DNA of 64,000 nucleotides, from assembly GCF_015624485.1 (NCBI RefSeq), contig NZ_CP061378.1, forward strand, positions 1,612,001 to 1,676,000. The letters run 5' to 3'. Shown here piece after piece: positions 55,417-63,471 of this stretch (positions are counted from its first letter, which is position 1; the number at the start of each line of letters is the position of its first letter). The translations under genes were made by a program, and so were the position numbers. The notes under the pieces were generated by a model. The model made no database searches. It was not told the origin of the DNA and saw only the letters and a program-made list of their open reading frames with translations. This stretch comes from Bradyrhizobium genosp. L (GTDB lineage Bacteria > Pseudomonadota > Alphaproteobacteria > Rhizobiales > Xanthobacteraceae).

Positions 55417-55544
55417 GCCTCCCCTCCCGCGGGATGTTCTTGTCTTTTCGACAAGCGTTCAACATCCGCCCGCGGAAAGCAAGGGCGAGCAAGGCACCTG
55501 ACGCAACCTTGTCACGGCCGGCTGCCCGCACTGCAACAAATACG

Positions 55545-56792
55545 TCAGTACTTCTTGCACTCCGGAACCGTGCGGCTCGGCAGCCCGATCTTGGCGAATA
55601 CCGCCGGATCGTAGCCCAGCGTCTGGTTGACGTTCGGGATCACCTTGACGACCTTGGAGAACAGCGCGCCCTTGCCGTCATCGACCACTTCGGTGACGAA
55701 ATTGGTGCCGATCGCCTGGCGGTTGGAGTCGAGCTTGATCTTGCCGTTCGGCGCGTCGATCTCGATCTTGGCCAGCGCGTCCTTCAGCTTGGCCTGGTTG
55801 TTGGAGAGATCGCCATTGACCTGGCGCAGCGCCAGGATCAGCGCCATCGTCGAGTCATAGTAGTTGGTGGCGAGCAGCGACGGGCTCGGGAAACGCTTCT
55901 CCGGCGGGAAGGCGTCCTGATAGGCCTTGACGAATTTCTGCCAGGCCGGGTCGTCCCAGGTGTCGGCCTGGCCGCTCGCCGCGAGCGTGCCGACCAGCGC
56001 GTTCTTGGCGCTGCCTTTCGACGACAGGATGGTCTGGTCGATCATGATCGAGCCCCCCATCAGATGCGCCTTGCCGCCGGCCTGCTGGTACTGGTTGAGG
56101 AAGTTGACGGCGTCGGCGCCGCCGAGGCCGAGATAGATCGCGTCGACATCGTCGGGCAGTGCTGCGATCACCGAGGCAAAATCCTTGGTGCCGAGCGGCA
56201 CCCATTGCCGGCTCGTCACCTGGCCGCCGGCGCCGCAGAATTCCAGCACCAGGCCGAACACCTGGGTGTAGATGAAGGAATAATCCTCGCCGACGGTTGC
56301 GATCTTGCGATAGCCCTTGGTCTCATAGGCGTATTTACCGAGGCCCACCTGCCACTGCGCGCCATCCATGTTGTAGCGGAAGAAGTTCGGCGCCGGATCG
56401 ACATAGGTCGTCTCCTGCGCGCCGGAGGCGGCGTTGACGAAAGTCAGCTCCGGATGCGTCTTGGCGAAATTCTTCACCGCGATGCCCTCGTCGCCGGACA
56501 GCGGTGAGAGCAGGATCTGCACCTTGTCCTGCTCGATCAGCTTGCGCACCGCACGCACCGCGGAGTCCGGCGTCGCGTCGGTCGAGGCGACCACGAATTC
56601 GAGTTCCTTGTCGCCGATCTTCTTGCCGAGCACGTTGAGCGCGGTCTGGAAGCCGCGCATGCCGTCCTCGCCGAGCACGGTGTAGGTGCCTTCGAGCGTG
56701 GCGGTGACGCCGACCTTGATCTTCTCCTGCGCCGACGCCGTGCCCGATAGCAACAGGCTCAACGCGATCAGTCCCACACTGCGTTTCAACAT
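55545..56792 (-). CDS. Branched-chain-type ABC transporter substrate-binding protein (LivK-like)
   Basis: Periplasmic receptor (peripla-BP family 6). Signal peptide MLKRSVGLIALSLLLSGTASAQ; the mature start EKIKVGVTATLEGTYTVLGEDGMRGFQTALN is typical, and SPLSGDEGIAVKNFA and FVNAASGAQETTYVDPAPNFFR follow. 415 residues; GGGAGGAGAG precedes the ATG. Such receptors bind amino acids, amides or aromatic acids. Encoded first in the cluster, separated from the permeases by the AraC gene, it probably defines the cluster's substrate. Confidence 0.93.
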   Translation of the reverse strand: MLKRSVGLIALSLLLSGTASAQEKIKVGVTATLEGTYTVLGEDGMRGFQTALNVLGKKIGDKELEFVVASTDATPDSAVRAVRKLIEQDKVQILLSPLSGDEGIAVKNFAKTHPELTFVNAASGAQETTYVDPAPNFFRYNMDGAQWQVGLGKYAYETKGYRKIATVGEDYSFIYTQVFGLVLEFCGAGGQVTSRQWVPLGTKDFASVIAALPDDVDAIYLGLGGADAVNFLNQYQQAGGKAHLMGGSIMIDQTILSSKGSAKNALVGTLAASGQADTWDDPAWQKFVKAYQDAFPPEKRFPSPSLLATNYYDSTMALILALRQVNGDLSNNQAKLKDALAKIEIDAPNGKIKLDSNRQAIGTNFVTEVVDDGKGALFSKVVKVIPNVNQTLGYDPAVFAKIGLPSRTVPECKKY

Positions 56793-57115
56793 CGCTCTCC
56801 TCCCTGGCGTTTTTCTTGGCGTTGTCGCCGGCCTGCGTTTGGGCGCGGGCGTTCGGCTATTGCGCGCAAGGCTAGCCGATGGCGAGCGGATCGCGGATGT
56901 CGTCGCCCGTCACCGGCTTGACGGGTAGTCTCATTTTGATTGTTGCGCCGCAGCGGGATCAGCGACGCTATGCCGCTGACATCGTCGGCATTCGCAGGAC
57001 GCCAGCAATGCTTTCTCTGCATCGATCGATAGCCATTCGCTTTTGGCGCGACTGCGGTTGCCTCGCTATCATCGGCTGAACAAGACAAGCCGCAAGAAAA
57101 ACTGAAGGAGGCCCC
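56793..57115. other. Divergent intergenic region between the LivK-like and lactonase-like genes
   Basis: 323 bases that should hold the promoter of the 22-kb minus-strand cluster and that of the plus-strand propeller gene. Open frames here have no ribosome site. AAGGAGG at 57104-57110 belongs to the plus-strand gene. I did not find a convincing AraC operator or promoter hexamers by eye. Confidence 0.5.
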
Positions 57116-58222
57116 ATGATCGGATCGATACGCGCGTTCGCCGTCGCATTGCCGCTTGCGCTAGTGGCGATCCTGGCCGGAGGTGGAGCGGGAATGGCCG
57201 ATACGTATGTCTATGTCGCCAACGCCGACAGCAACGACATCAATGTCTTCCGTCTCGCGCCCGAGACCGGCGAGATGGTTCCGGTGCAGACCGCCGCTTT
57301 CACCGGCGTCGAGAAGCCCGGCGCGTCGACGCCGCTCGCGATCAGTCCGGACCACCGCATCCTGATCGCCGGCGTGCGCTCGCAACCTTATCAGGCGGTG
57401 AGCTTTGCGATCGACCCGAACAGCGGCATGCTCAAGCATATCGGCAACGGACCGCTCGCCGACAGCATGGCGAACATCGCGATGGACCGCACCGGCAAGG
57501 TGCTGTTCAGCGCGTCCTATGGCGGTAACAAGGTCGCGGTCAATCCGATCCAGACGGGCGGCGTGGTCGGCGCGCCGAGCCAGGTAATCCCGACCGGACT
57601 GAACGCCCATGCCATCCTGCCCGATCCCGCCAATCGCTTCGTGTTCGCCACCAATCTCGGCTCCGATCAGGTGCTGAGCTTCCGCTTCGACGCTGCGCGC
57701 GGCGCGCTCACCGCGAACGATCCGCCGGCCATCAAGGTCCTGGAGAAGTCTGGGCCGCGGCACTTCGTGTTTCATCCGAACGGCAGGTTCGTCTATCTGG
57801 TCCATGAGCTGAACGGCGACGTCGCCGCCTTCAGCTATGACGGAGGTGCCGGCACATGGCAGGAGATCCAGCGCACCACGGCGCTGCCGTCCGGCTTCAG
57901 CGGCAAGCCGTGGGCCGCCGACATCCATCTCACGCCCGATGGGCGGTTCCTCTATGCGTCCGAGCGCGGCTCCGACACGATCGCCGCCTTCAAGGTCGAT
58001 GCCGCGACCGGGAAGCTGACGACGATCGGAAGCGTGCCGACCGAGCGACAGCCGCGCGGCTTCAACATCGATCCGTCCGGGCGCTATCTCGCCGCGGTCG
58101 GCGAACTGTCCGACGGAATAACGGTCTATCGCATCGATCCGGCCAGCGGCGCGCTGACCAGGCTGAAATCCTATCCGGTCGGGAAAAAGCCGAACTGGGT
58201 GGAGTTTGTCAGCCTGCCGTGA
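57116..58222 (+). CDS. Secreted lactonase-family beta-propeller protein (6-phosphogluconolactonase-like)
   Basis: Seven-bladed propeller of the YbhE/Pgl-like lactonase family with an N-terminal signal peptide (SIRAFAVALPLALVAILAGG, cut near MADTYVYVAN). Repeated blade motifs include YVYVANADSNDINVFRL, HAILPDPANRFVFATNLGSDQVLSF, RHFVFHPNGRFVYLVHEL and DIHLTPDGRFLYASERGSDTIAAF. 368 residues. AAGGAGG lies 5 bases before ATG 57116. Export makes a role on periplasmic sugar lactones or as a binding protein more likely than in the cytoplasmic pentose pathway. Divergent from the LivK-like gene. Confidence 0.88.
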   Translation: MIGSIRAFAVALPLALVAILAGGGAGMADTYVYVANADSNDINVFRLAPETGEMVPVQTAAFTGVEKPGASTPLAISPDHRILIAGVRSQPYQAVSFAIDPNSGMLKHIGNGPLADSMANIAMDRTGKVLFSASYGGNKVAVNPIQTGGVVGAPSQVIPTGLNAHAILPDPANRFVFATNLGSDQVLSFRFDAARGALTANDPPAIKVLEKSGPRHFVFHPNGRFVYLVHELNGDVAAFSYDGGAGTWQEIQRTTALPSGFSGKPWAADIHLTPDGRFLYASERGSDTIAAFKVDAATGKLTTIGSVPTERQPRGFNIDPSGRYLAAVGELSDGITVYRIDPASGALTRLKSYPVGKKPNWVEFVSLP

Positions 58223-58261
58223 TGGGCCTGTTTTTTTGTCGTCCCGGCGCAACTTGTTCGA

Positions 58262-58366
58262 TGTCGTCACCCGCGAAGACGGGTGATCCAGTATTCCAGA
58301 GGCAGGAGTGCTTGAGCCGAGAGGCCGCGGCGTACTGGGTCGCCCGATTAAATCGGGCGATGACAG
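58262..58366. repeat. Dispersed palindromic repeat, family A copy 2 (inverted relative to copy 1)
   Basis: Reading the minus strand: TGTCATCGCCCG, a CGCCCGATT-AAATCGGGCG hairpin, CCCAGTACGCCGCGGCC, then CTGGAATACTGGATCACCCG-TCTTCG-CGGGTGACGACA. The order and most bases match 22778-22900; only the first hairpin differs in length. It follows the propeller gene by 39 bases and could serve as its terminator. Confidence 0.8.
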
Positions 58367-58410
58367 TTGTAGGTGGGGATACAGCTTCGCGTTCTCGCGA
58401 CATGAATTGT

Positions 58411-58780
58411 CCGAGTCTTGCTGTTCGTTCCGCCCTCTCATTTCGCAGAGGGCGCAGGGAAAGCCGGGTGCCGATTGCACCCATGGGTCCCGTGCAACAA
58501 AAAGCACGGGAGTAGGACCACAGGTGTAACCGGGAACAACCCGGCTTTCCCTGCGCGATGGGTTACGGCTTATACGTGCTCGCCCCGGCGAGACTGGGCT
58601 TTTGTGTCACCGCGCCCAGCAAGAAGGCTTCGCCTTCTGCCAGGGGACATCTGCCACTAGGACGTCAGGCCTGCACGATTTCGCCGTCCGCCTCGCATGC
58701 TGTCGTCACTGGCACGCGAACCGTCCACCGCATCTCACACCGCGTCTGTGACGATGCGCAGCGCCCCTCGATCGGGTGAG
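58411..58780. repeat. Long dispersed non-coding repeat of Bradyrhizobium type
   Basis: About 370 bases with many internal complementarities: GGGAAAGCCGGGT near 58458 facing ACCCGGCTTTCCC, and AGAAGGCTTCGCCTTCT at 58623-58639. Translated, it gives the Pro/Arg/His-rich false peptides that I recognise from wrongly predicted genes in many Bradyrhizobium genomes (GKAGCRLHPW, GNNPAFPARW). I regard it as a non-coding dispersed element. Family membership is from memory and needs a database comparison. Confidence 0.65.
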
Positions 58781-58807
58781 ACGGGGACACCATACATCGA
58801 ACCGGTG

Positions 58808-58837
58808 TTCGGATAAAGAGAATTATATTTATCCGAA
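58808..58837. repeat. Perfect 10-base AT-rich inverted repeat
   Basis: TTCGGATAAA (58808-58817) and TTTATCCGAA (58828-58837) around GAGAATTATA. This is the most AT-rich spot of the neighbourhood. The following CTTGCGCCGTCGGGCAACTCAGTG also resembles dispersed repeat sequence. From here to 59173 I see no gene. Confidence 0.7.
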
Positions 58838-59173
58838 GGGCTTGCGCCGTCGGGCAACTCAGTGATAGCGGCGCCGCCTCACGACTTCGTGGAAGCGGAG
58901 AGCCCAGCGCCTGCTTGCGATCGGCCAACCTAGCGAGTTCCAATGACACCGGCGTCACCCAATCAGGTGACGCAGAGACGCGCTGACGAAGTATTCTCGG
59001 CGTCGCCATAGGTTTGCTCACAAGCGAACACGCCGTGTGAATGGGATCATAACCCTTCGACAAGCCACCGTCTAACGTTCGCTTGCGACGACTCTGGCGC
59101 CATTGAACGCCACTCGAATTGCTCATGGTCGCCCTCGCAATTCGACATGAACCGCTGCTCCGGAGTATCCAAC

Positions 59174-59446
59174 ATGAGACGTTTATTGGATCTTGACCTC
59201 GGTGCGAAGGATAGATCGCCGGCGCGCCATTGGGCGATCGCCCTTCCTTCGGCTTGTTCGTCGATCCTCGTCATCGCCATGATTGTCGTCGCCTTGGTCA
59301 CTTCAGCCGCCGACAAGCCGATTGTCGTGACCAGCTCCGAATCGAAGAATCCGTTGCCGGACCGATCCGGCGTTCGACCGCACGGACTTTCGCCATACGG
59401 ATCGCTGCCCAGCATGGTCGCCGGCTGGTCGATGACCAAAACGTGA
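59174..59446 (+). CDS. Possible small single-pass membrane protein
   Basis: 90-residue open frame beginning MRRLLDLDLGAKDRSPARHW, with one strong hydrophobic segment (about residues 21-44: ALPSACSSILVIAMIVVALV) and a polar Pro/Ser-rich end. GGAG lies 9 bases before the ATG. It lies just upstream of the LuxR gene on the same strand. No family recognised; it may be chance. Confidence 0.4.
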   Translation: MRRLLDLDLGAKDRSPARHWAIALPSACSSILVIAMIVVALVTSAADKPIVVTSSESKNPLPDRSGVRPHGLSPYGSLPSMVAGWSMTKT

Positions 59447-59506
59447 GTCGTCGCGATCTGACGCCAGCGCGGCGGCGGTCGATCCGTGGCGAGCGCTTCA
59501 GGAAAG

Positions 59507-60643
59507 ATGGTGTGGTGCAGTGCCGTGACTGATCAATTTGAAGCGTTGGTCACCGAGGTTTACGACGCCGCAGTCGACCCGCTGCTTTGGCCCATCTTCC
59601 TCGAACGGCTGAGGACGCGCCTCGGCGCCGAATTCGTTTCGATTGTCGCAATCCACAAGCCGACGATCCGGGTGACCCATGTCCATCACACGACATGGGA
59701 TGCCACGGCGATCAGCGATCTTGCGGACCGACAACTGGTGCGGATTCCCATGCGGGACAAGATCCTGTTCGGCATGCTCGATACGCCGGTCTCCACGCTA
59801 CAACTGATGCCGGAGCAGGAATTTCAGCAATCAAGCTTCCATCGCGAATGGGTCGCGCCAAACGGTCTGCGCGACGGCAGCACCACGCTGATCGCGGACA
59901 CGGCAGAAGAACTGATTACGATCGGTTTCGTGACGTCGCAACGGCGTGACCCGGTCACGGCCGACGAAATGATGCTCGTGCAACGGCTTTCCCCTCATCT
60001 GCGGCGCGCCTTCATGATCGGGGAAACGCTGGAGCGGACGCGCTGGGGCGCCGAGATCACTCTTGCGGCTCTTTCCGGGATCGCGACGCCCATTCTGATC
60101 AGCGATGCGACCGGGCGTCTGATCTTCGCCAATCCCGCCGCTGAAAGGATCCTGGGTGCCGACGGGCCATTGCTTGTGCGACGCGGCCGTGTCGAACCAC
60201 GTTCGGCTGCAGTCAGGGCGAATTTCTCGGAGGCCTTGCAGCGGGCGGCGTCGAGCGACCTTGCGCTCGGGCGGCGCGGTGTAGGCGTGCCGCTGCTGGC
60301 ACAACTCGAGGCGACCTATGCCTACATTCTTCCCTTACTCGGAGTCGGGACCCGACGCGTCGGCAATCAGCCGCTCGTCGCGATCTTTCTCTCAACCCGC
60401 GAGAGCCGTGCGCTGCCCGAAGACGCCGTTCTCATGACCCTGTTCGATCTGACGCCTTCCGAGGCCAGAATCATGTCGCGGATTGCCGACGGACAAAGCG
60501 CGATAACCCTCAAGGATGAGCTTGGGATCAGCATCAATACGTTGAAGTCGCACCTGGCACGGATTTTCGCCAAGACAAATTGCGGCAGGCAGGCCGACCT
60601 CGTGAAATTGATGTCAGAACTCTCGCTGCCAACGCGGCTGTGA
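59507..60643 (+). CDS. LuxR-family transcriptional regulator
   Basis: C-terminal LuxR/FixJ helix-turn-helix (about 315-378: LTPSEARIMSRIADGQSAITLKDELGISINTLKSHLARIFAKTNC). The N-terminal 300 residues lack a receiver domain; they contain a PAS-like segment (about 185-240: ATPILISDATGRLIFANPAAERIL). Start uncertain: ATG 59507 has AGGA close before it, a GTG seven codons upstream and another six codons downstream are in frame. 378 residues from the chosen start. It converges with the Liv-type operon (11-base gap), so its target is not obvious from position. Confidence 0.85.
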   Translation: MVWCSAVTDQFEALVTEVYDAAVDPLLWPIFLERLRTRLGAEFVSIVAIHKPTIRVTHVHHTTWDATAISDLADRQLVRIPMRDKILFGMLDTPVSTLQLMPEQEFQQSSFHREWVAPNGLRDGSTTLIADTAEELITIGFVTSQRRDPVTADEMMLVQRLSPHLRRAFMIGETLERTRWGAEITLAALSGIATPILISDATGRLIFANPAAERILGADGPLLVRRGRVEPRSAAVRANFSEALQRAASSDLALGRRGVGVPLLAQLEATYAYILPLLGVGTRRVGNQPLVAIFLSTRESRALPEDAVLMTLFDLTPSEARIMSRIADGQSAITLKDELGISINTLKSHLARIFAKTNCGRQADLVKLMSELSLPTRL

Positions 60644-60654
60644 CACGCCGGCCC

Positions 60655-61443
60655 TCATCCGGCGGCGTCCGCTGCCGCCGGCCGCGTCTTCATTTCGCCG
60701 AGATAGGCCTGCTGCACCATCTCGTTGTCGCGCAGGCTCCGGGCCGAGCCGTGCAGCACCACCTGGCCGGTCTGCAGAACGTAGCCATAATTGGCGATCG
60801 ACAGCGCCATGTTGGCGTTCTGCTCGACCATGAAGATGCTGGTGCCCTGGCGGTTGATGACCTGGATGATGTCGAACACCTGCTCGACGAAGGCAGGCGA
60901 CAGCCCCATCGACGGCTCGTCCATGCACAACAGCTTCGGACGCGCCATCAGCGCGCGGCCGATCGCGACCATCTGCTGCTCGCCGCCCGACAGCGTGCCG
61001 GCCTGCTGCTTGAGGCGCTCCTTGATGCGCGGGAACAGGTCGAAGACGCGTTCCTTGTCGGCCTCGATCTCGGCGACGTCGTCGCGGGTGAAGGCGCCCA
61101 TTTCCAGGTTCTCGAGCACGGTCATGCGCGGAAACAGCCGGCGCGCCTCCGGCACCGGCGCGATACCGCGCTTCACCCGCTGCGCCGTCGGCAGATCGTT
61201 GATCCGCGACCCCGCGTAGCTGATCGTGCCGCTCTTCGGCGTAACAATGCCGAGGATCGTCTTCATGGTGGTGGACTTGCCGCAGGCGTTGCCGCCGAGC
61301 AGGCAGACGATCTCGCCTTCGCCGACGCGATAGTCGACGTCCTTCAGGACGTGCAACTCGCCGTAATAGGTGTTGACATCCTTGAACTCAAGAAGCGGCG
61401 GCGGCCGCTGCGACGGCGTCGGTTGTTCGTCCGAGATAGGCAC
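60655..61443 (-). CDS. Branched-chain-type ABC transporter ATP-binding protein (LivF-like)
   Basis: ATPase: Walker A GGNACGKST (a Cys before Gly-Lys, slightly unusual), signature LSGGEQQMVAIGRAL, Walker B LLCMDEPSMGLSP, H-loop MVEQN. The start is GTG 61443, with AAGGAAG 6 bases upstream; the frame's earlier start codon lies deep inside the upstream gene. 262 residues. It overlaps the LivM-LivG fusion gene by 56 bases, an unusually long operon overlap. Confidence 0.92.
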   Translation of the reverse strand: MPISDEQPTPSQRPPPLLEFKDVNTYYGELHVLKDVDYRVGEGEIVCLLGGNACGKSTTMKTILGIVTPKSGTISYAGSRINDLPTAQRVKRGIAPVPEARRLFPRMTVLENLEMGAFTRDDVAEIEADKERVFDLFPRIKERLKQQAGTLSGGEQQMVAIGRALMARPKLLCMDEPSMGLSPAFVEQVFDIIQVINRQGTSIFMVEQNANMALSIANYGYVLQTGQVVLHGSARSLRDNEMVQQAYLGEMKTRPAAADAAG

Positions 61444-63460
61444 GCAGCACTTCCTTGTTTGAATGAACCTGTTTCGGGGTGCCCTCGGCGATCTTCTCGC
61501 CATGGTCGAGCACGATCACCTTGTCGGCGATCTCATTGACCACATCGAGCTTGTGCTCGATCAGGAGGATCGAGACGCCGCGTTCGCGCAATTGCCGGAT
61601 CTGGTCGGTCAATTCCAGCGTCTCGGTCGGGTTCATGCCGGCGGTCGGCTCGTCGAGCAGCAGCAGCACGGGCTCCGACACCAGCGCACGCGCGATCTCC
61701 AGCCGCCGCCGGTTGGCGTAGGACAGCGAGAAGGCGAGATGCTGCAGGCGCGGCATCAGCCGGTTGCCGAAGATGCCGAGGATGTCGAGCGCGCGGGCGC
61801 GTGCGGCGGCTTCCTCGCGCTTGACGCGGGGCAGGCGCAGCACCGCGCCGATGGCCCCCGTCGCGGTGCGCGAATGGGCTCCGACCAGCGCATTCTCCAT
61901 CAGCGTCATGTGCGGGAACAGGCGCAGGTTCTGGAAGGTGCGCGCAATGCCCTTTTCGACGATCCGGTGCGGCTTCAGTCCGGTGACGTCCTCGCTTGCA
62001 AGCCGCACGTGACCGCCGTCGGGTGCGATCAGGCCGGTGATGAGATTGAAGAACGTCGTCTTGCCGGAGCCGTTCGGTCCGATGATGGCGACGATCGCGC
62101 CGGGCATCACGTCGAGATCGACGCCGTTCACGGCCTTGATGCCGCCGAACGACTTCTTCAGGCCCTTGATCTCGAGCAGCGGTCTGCCCGGGTCGATCGT
62201 CCGCCGGTGCAGCGGCGCTAGTCCGGCCTCCACCTCGTTGCGCGACGGCATCGCGTTCTGCTGGTCGTAGGACAGCGCCGTCACCGGGGCACGTTCGGGA
62301 ATCAATCCCTGGCGGCGATAGAGCATCATCACCACGAGGATGATGCCGAAGATCAGCTCGATCGACTGCACCAGATCGAGCTTCTGCAGGAAGCCGATGC
62401 CGGTCAGCTTGCCGAGCGCGTGGATCCATTGCGTCAGGTCCTGCAGGAACCAGGATTGCAGCAGCTGCAGGAGCAGTGCGCCGACCACCACGCCGGCGAC
62501 GCTGCCGATGCCGCCGAGCACGATCATGACGAGGATCATGACCGAGACCGGGAACATGAACATCTCCGGCGTGGCGGTCTGCAGCTTGGCGACGTAGAAG
62601 GTGCCGGTCACGCCGGCAAATCCCGCACCGATGGCAAAGGCGAGCAGCTTGAGCCTGGTGCGGTTGACCCCCATCGCCTCGGCGGCGATTTCGTCCTCGC
62701 GGATCGCAAGCCAGGCCCGGCCGACGCGCGAATTCTTCAGCCTCGTGCTGATGAAGATCAGGAGCACGATGAGGGCGAGCCCGAGATAGTAGTAGGGCGT
62801 CGACATCACGCCGAAATCGTAGCCGAACAATTTCGGCGTGCTGACGCCGCTGAGGCCCTGCGCGCCGTTGGTGACGGTGGGCGTGTTGCGCGCCACGATC
62901 GGCACGATCTCGCCGAAGCCGAGCGTCACGATAGCGAGGTAGTCGCCCTTGAGGCGAAGCGTCGGTGCGCCGAACACGACACCGAAGAAGGCGGCAACCA
63001 GGCCCGCGATCGGCAGCATCAGCCAGAACGACACGTCGAAATGCACGGTGCCGGCGCCGCCCCCGGCGTTCAGATGCTGCACCAGCCCAAGCCACTGGAA
63101 CGGCTCCCAGAAGCCGCTCCATGGCGGCTGGATCTGGTAGGACGACAGCGCGCCGTAGGTGTAGGCGCCGATGGCGAAGAACGCCGCATAGCCGAGATCG
63201 AGCAGGCCGGCGAAGCCGACCACGATGTTCAGCCCGAGCGCCAGCATGGCATAGGAGAGCGCATTGGCGGCGGCGTCGATGTCGCCCTCATTGCCGTCGA
63301 GATAGGGGAAGGCGAGCGCCGCCATCAGGATGATGACGAGCAGATAGGGACGGAACTGCTCGCTGGCGACGCGCGCGCGGAGCGCCGCGATCCCGCCTTG
63401 CGGGCGTGCGATTGCAGGGGCTGCGATTTGCTGGGCGCGTTCGAGAGGTGAATCCGACAC
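61388..63460 (-). CDS. Branched-chain-type ABC transporter, LivM permease fused to LivG ATPase
   Basis: One 690-residue protein from GTG 63460 (VSDSPLERAQQ), preceded by AAGGGG within the end of the LivH-like gene. Residues about 35-385 are a LivM permease (LSYAMLALGLNIVVGFAGLLDLGYAAFFAIGAY, WLAIREDEIAAEAMGVNRTRLKLLAFAIGA). Residues about 425-680 are a LivG ATPase: Walker A GPNGSGKTT, LSYANRRRLEIARAL in place of the signature, Walker B VLLLLDEPTAGMNP, H-loop IEHKLDVV. The frame is open upstream of the GTG but that part is out-of-frame LivH coding sequence. Such fusions are known in alphaproteobacteria. Confidence 0.92.
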   Translation of the reverse strand: MSDSPLERAQQIAAPAIARPQGGIAALRARVASEQFRPYLLVIILMAALAFPYLDGNEGDIDAAANALSYAMLALGLNIVVGFAGLLDLGYAAFFAIGAYTYGALSSYQIQPPWSGFWEPFQWLGLVQHLNAGGGAGTVHFDVSFWLMLPIAGLVAAFFGVVFGAPTLRLKGDYLAIVTLGFGEIVPIVARNTPTVTNGAQGLSGVSTPKLFGYDFGVMSTPYYYLGLALIVLLIFISTRLKNSRVGRAWLAIREDEIAAEAMGVNRTRLKLLAFAIGAGFAGVTGTFYVAKLQTATPEMFMFPVSVMILVMIVLGGIGSVAGVVVGALLLQLLQSWFLQDLTQWIHALGKLTGIGFLQKLDLVQSIELIFGIILVVMMLYRRQGLIPERAPVTALSYDQQNAMPSRNEVEAGLAPLHRRTIDPGRPLLEIKGLKKSFGGIKAVNGVDLDVMPGAIVAIIGPNGSGKTTFFNLITGLIAPDGGHVRLASEDVTGLKPHRIVEKGIARTFQNLRLFPHMTLMENALVGAHSRTATGAIGAVLRLPRVKREEAAARARALDILGIFGNRLMPRLQHLAFSLSYANRRRLEIARALVSEPVLLLLDEPTAGMNPTETLELTDQIRQLRERGVSILLIEHKLDVVNEIADKVIVLDHGEKIAEGTPKQVHSNKEVLRAYLGRTTDAVAAAAAAS

Positions 63461-63471
63461 GCCGTCACCCC

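Noticed and set aside
58409-58779. Overlapping small open frames in the repeat-rich region
   Set aside because: They translate a dispersed non-coding repeat; similar false peptides recur in several frames, and none has a ribosome site.
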